In this document: positions 8,100-8,954 of the stretch, piece by piece
Numbering within the stretch: position 1 is the first letter of the stretch
Layout of the letters: the number at the start of each line of letters is the position of its first letter
Assembly (NCBI GenBank): GCA_031275075.1
Contig: JAISPI010000099.1
Span: 1-8,954 of the forward strand
Reading direction: 5' to 3'
From: Burkholderiales bacterium
GTDB lineage: Bacteria; Pseudomonadota; Gammaproteobacteria; Burkholderiales; Casimicrobiaceae
Length of the DNA stretch: 8,954 nt
The notes under the pieces: model-generated
What the model was told of the DNA's origin: nothing
Seen by the model: the letters and a program-made list of their open reading frames with translations, nothing else
Databases searched by the model: none
Position numbers and translations under genes: made by a program

Positions 8100-8128
8100 C
8101 GTCATTGCGAGCGAAGCGAAGCAATCCA
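8100..8128. repeat. Intergenic palindromic repeat of the CATTGCGAGCGAAGC type
   Basis: The sequence CGTCATTGCGAGCGAAGCGA followed by AGCAATCCA has matching ends ATTGC (8104-8108) and GCAAT (8121-8125) with a small GC-GAA-GC hairpin inside. From general knowledge, sequences of this kind recur in many bacterial genomes and often yield the spurious peptide LDCFASLAMT when translated on the reverse strand, as here. It lies in the 100-base accA-tilS gap, 23 bases before the tilS ATG. Copy number in this genome cannot be seen from one window. Confidence 0.75.
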
Positions 8129-8151
8129 GCCATTCGTAGTTCCAGGCCCCC

Positions 8152-8954
8152 ATGCCCCCTATCGAGCGCGCCCTTTTATCGCTCCCGGAATCAAAAACCG
8201 CTCTCCCCTTTCCCGCAAGCGGGAGAGAGGGATATTCGCTTCTCGTAGCATTCTCCGGCGGGTTGGATTCAGTCGTGCTGCTCGACGCGCTTCATCGGTT
8301 ACGCGAGAAGATGCCGCACGTTACTGCGCTTTCGGCGGCACATGTACACCACGGCTTGTCGGCTAACGCGGATACATGGCTGACCTTCTGCGAACGCTTC
8401 TGTGCCGCGCGAGCCATTCCGTTTATGTCTCGCCGATTGACCCTTTCGCAAAAACCGCAAACCAGCCTCGAAGAAACCGCGCGTCAAGCGCGACGCGCCG
8501 CATTGCGCGATATGGCCGAAAAAACAGACGCTGACACGATTGTTCTTGCGCACCATCAGGACGACCAAATAGAAACGCTGTTGTTGCAATTACTGCGTGG
8601 TGCCGGGCCGCAAGGACTTGCGGCAATGCCCGTCTATTTCCCCTCTCCCGCAAACCCAGCCCCCTTTCCAAAGGGGGTGTCGGCGAAGCCGACGGGGGTT
8701 TGCTGCTCACAAAGGGAGAGAGGCGCGAAACCCGCCTTTTGGCGGCCTTTGCTCGACGTGCCACGCGCTGCCCTGCTCGCTTACGCTCAAGCGTATGAAC
8801 TGGAATGGATCGAGGACGAAAGCAATGCCGAAATCGGTTTCAAGCGCAACTTTTTGCGCCATCGTATTTTGCCAGTGTTGGAAGAAGGATTCCCCGCATA
8901 TCGCAAAACGTTGAGCCGCGCGGCAACATTGCAAGCCGAAACCGCCGCCATGCT
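8152..8954 (+). CDS. tilS: tRNA(Ile) lysidine synthetase TilS, with two in-frame repeat insertions (3' end cut by window)
   Basis: This attaches lysine to C34 of the CAU-anticodon isoleucine tRNA, using ATP, so that it reads AUA and is charged with isoleucine. It is normally essential. The ATP pyrophosphatase loop VAFSGGLDSVVLLDAL (SGGLDS at 35-40), HVHHGLSANAD, SLEETARQARRAAL, LAHHQDDQIETLLLQLLRGA (HHQDDQ at 134-139), RPLLDVPRAAL and RNFLRHRILP are all present. The frame is open for 267 codons to the window edge. ATG 8152 is the only usual start: TAG at 8137-8139 closes the frame upstream and no ATG, GTG or TTG codon lies between it and SGGLDS. The start has only a weak AGG as Shine-Dalgarno. 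Two stretches are foreign to the family: residues about 17-28 and about 163-191, both encoded by palindromic repeats. Because the frame stays intact, a functional enzyme with two extra loops is more likely than a pseudogene. Confidence 0.93.
   Translation, partial: MPPIERALLSLPESKTALPFPASGREGYSLLVAFSGGLDSVVLLDALHRLREKMPHVTALSAAHVHHGLSANADTWLTFCERFCAARAIPFMSRRLTLSQKPQTSLEETARQARRAALRDMAEKTDADTIVLAHHQDDQIETLLLQLLRGAGPQGLAAMPVYFPSPANPAPFPKGVSAKPTGVCCSQRERGAKPAFWRPLLDVPRAALLAYAQAYELEWIEDESNAEIGFKRNFLRHRILPVLEEGFPAYRKTLSRAATLQAETAAM
8201..8231. repeat. Palindromic repeat inside the tilS N-terminus (element 1)
   Basis: CCCGC (8212-8216) and GCGGG (8219-8223) form a hairpin around AA. It is flanked by CTCTCCC (8201-8207) and GGGAGAG (8221-8227), which are also complementary. 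It is read in the tilS frame as LPFPASGREG (residues 18-27), directly before the conserved LLVAFSGGLDS strand. Its left half CCCCTTTCCCGCAA (8205-8218) matches 13 of 14 bases at 8640-8653, and GGGAGAGAGG (8221-8230) recurs at 8714-8723, so it belongs with the second tilS element. Confidence 0.8.
8640..8723. repeat. Compound multi-hairpin repeat inside tilS (element 2)
   Basis: Four nested or side-by-side stems are perfect. They are the outer CTCTCCC (8643-8649) with GGGAGAG (8714-8720), GCAAACCC (8650-8657) with GGGTTTGC (8696-8703), CCCCCTTT (8660-8667) with AAAGGGGG (8670-8677), and GTCGGC (8679-8684) with GCCGAC (8688-8693). The result is a stalk with two hairpin arms. It is translated as tilS residues about 163-191, between the conserved GLAAMP and KPAFWRPLLDVP. 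Its two ends match element 1 at 8201-8231, with about 60 extra bases between them (8654-8713), which looks like a second repeat inserted into a copy of the first. Confidence 0.85.

Noticed and set aside
7041..8153. A 370-residue minus-strand frame covering accA
   Set aside because: Its first residues (LDCFASLAMT) come from the intergenic repeat and the rest is antisense to accA, which is beyond doubt the real gene.
8732..8745. CCGCC-TTTT-GGCGG hairpin in tilS
   Set aside because: It encodes the conserved KPAFWRPLL stretch of TilS, so it is probably chance pairing in coding sequence rather than a further repeat or a terminator.
8152..8954. tilS as a pseudogene because of the insertions
   Set aside because: Both insertions keep the frame, there is no stop, and every catalytic motif visible before the window edge is intact.

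Overview
The window looks like core chromosome from a proteobacterium, most likely a betaproteobacterium or a close gammaproteobacterial relative. The reasons are the AccA sequence, the accA-tilS gene order, and the presence of a full-length HrpA helicase. There is no plasmid, phage or CRISPR signature. The unusual part is the right end, where short palindromic repeats cluster around and inside tilS.

Left part (1-5338, minus strand, plus the rest of the pnt operon to 6814): hrpA, a very long DEAH-box RNA helicase gene, fills 1-3876 and loses only its last few codons at the window edge. Before it, on the same strand, is the three-gene proton-translocating transhydrogenase operon pntAa-pntAb-pntB (6814 down to 3950). 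Its genes are tightly coupled and have clear Shine-Dalgarno sequences. A strong hairpin terminator separates pntB from hrpA. Together the Pnt subunits form a membrane complex that makes NADPH from NADH using the proton gradient.

Middle (6815-7073): an AT-rich divergent intergenic region. It holds a perfect TATAAT box pointing towards pnt, a probable accA promoter, and two inverted repeats that could be operators or hairpins.

Right part (7074-8954, plus strand): accA encodes the carboxyltransferase alpha subunit of acetyl-CoA carboxylase. It is followed after 100 bases by tilS, the tRNA(Ile) lysidine synthetase, which is cut by the window end. Three repeat elements lie within about 625 bases. 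One is intergenic (8100-8128). The other two (8201-8231 and 8640-8723) lie inside the tilS reading frame and are translated without a stop. The two coding repeats share nearly identical left and right ends. The second appears to be a copy of the first kind interrupted by another double-hairpin element. This in-frame repeat colonisation of an essential gene is the main discovery candidate; no unknown multi-gene system was found.
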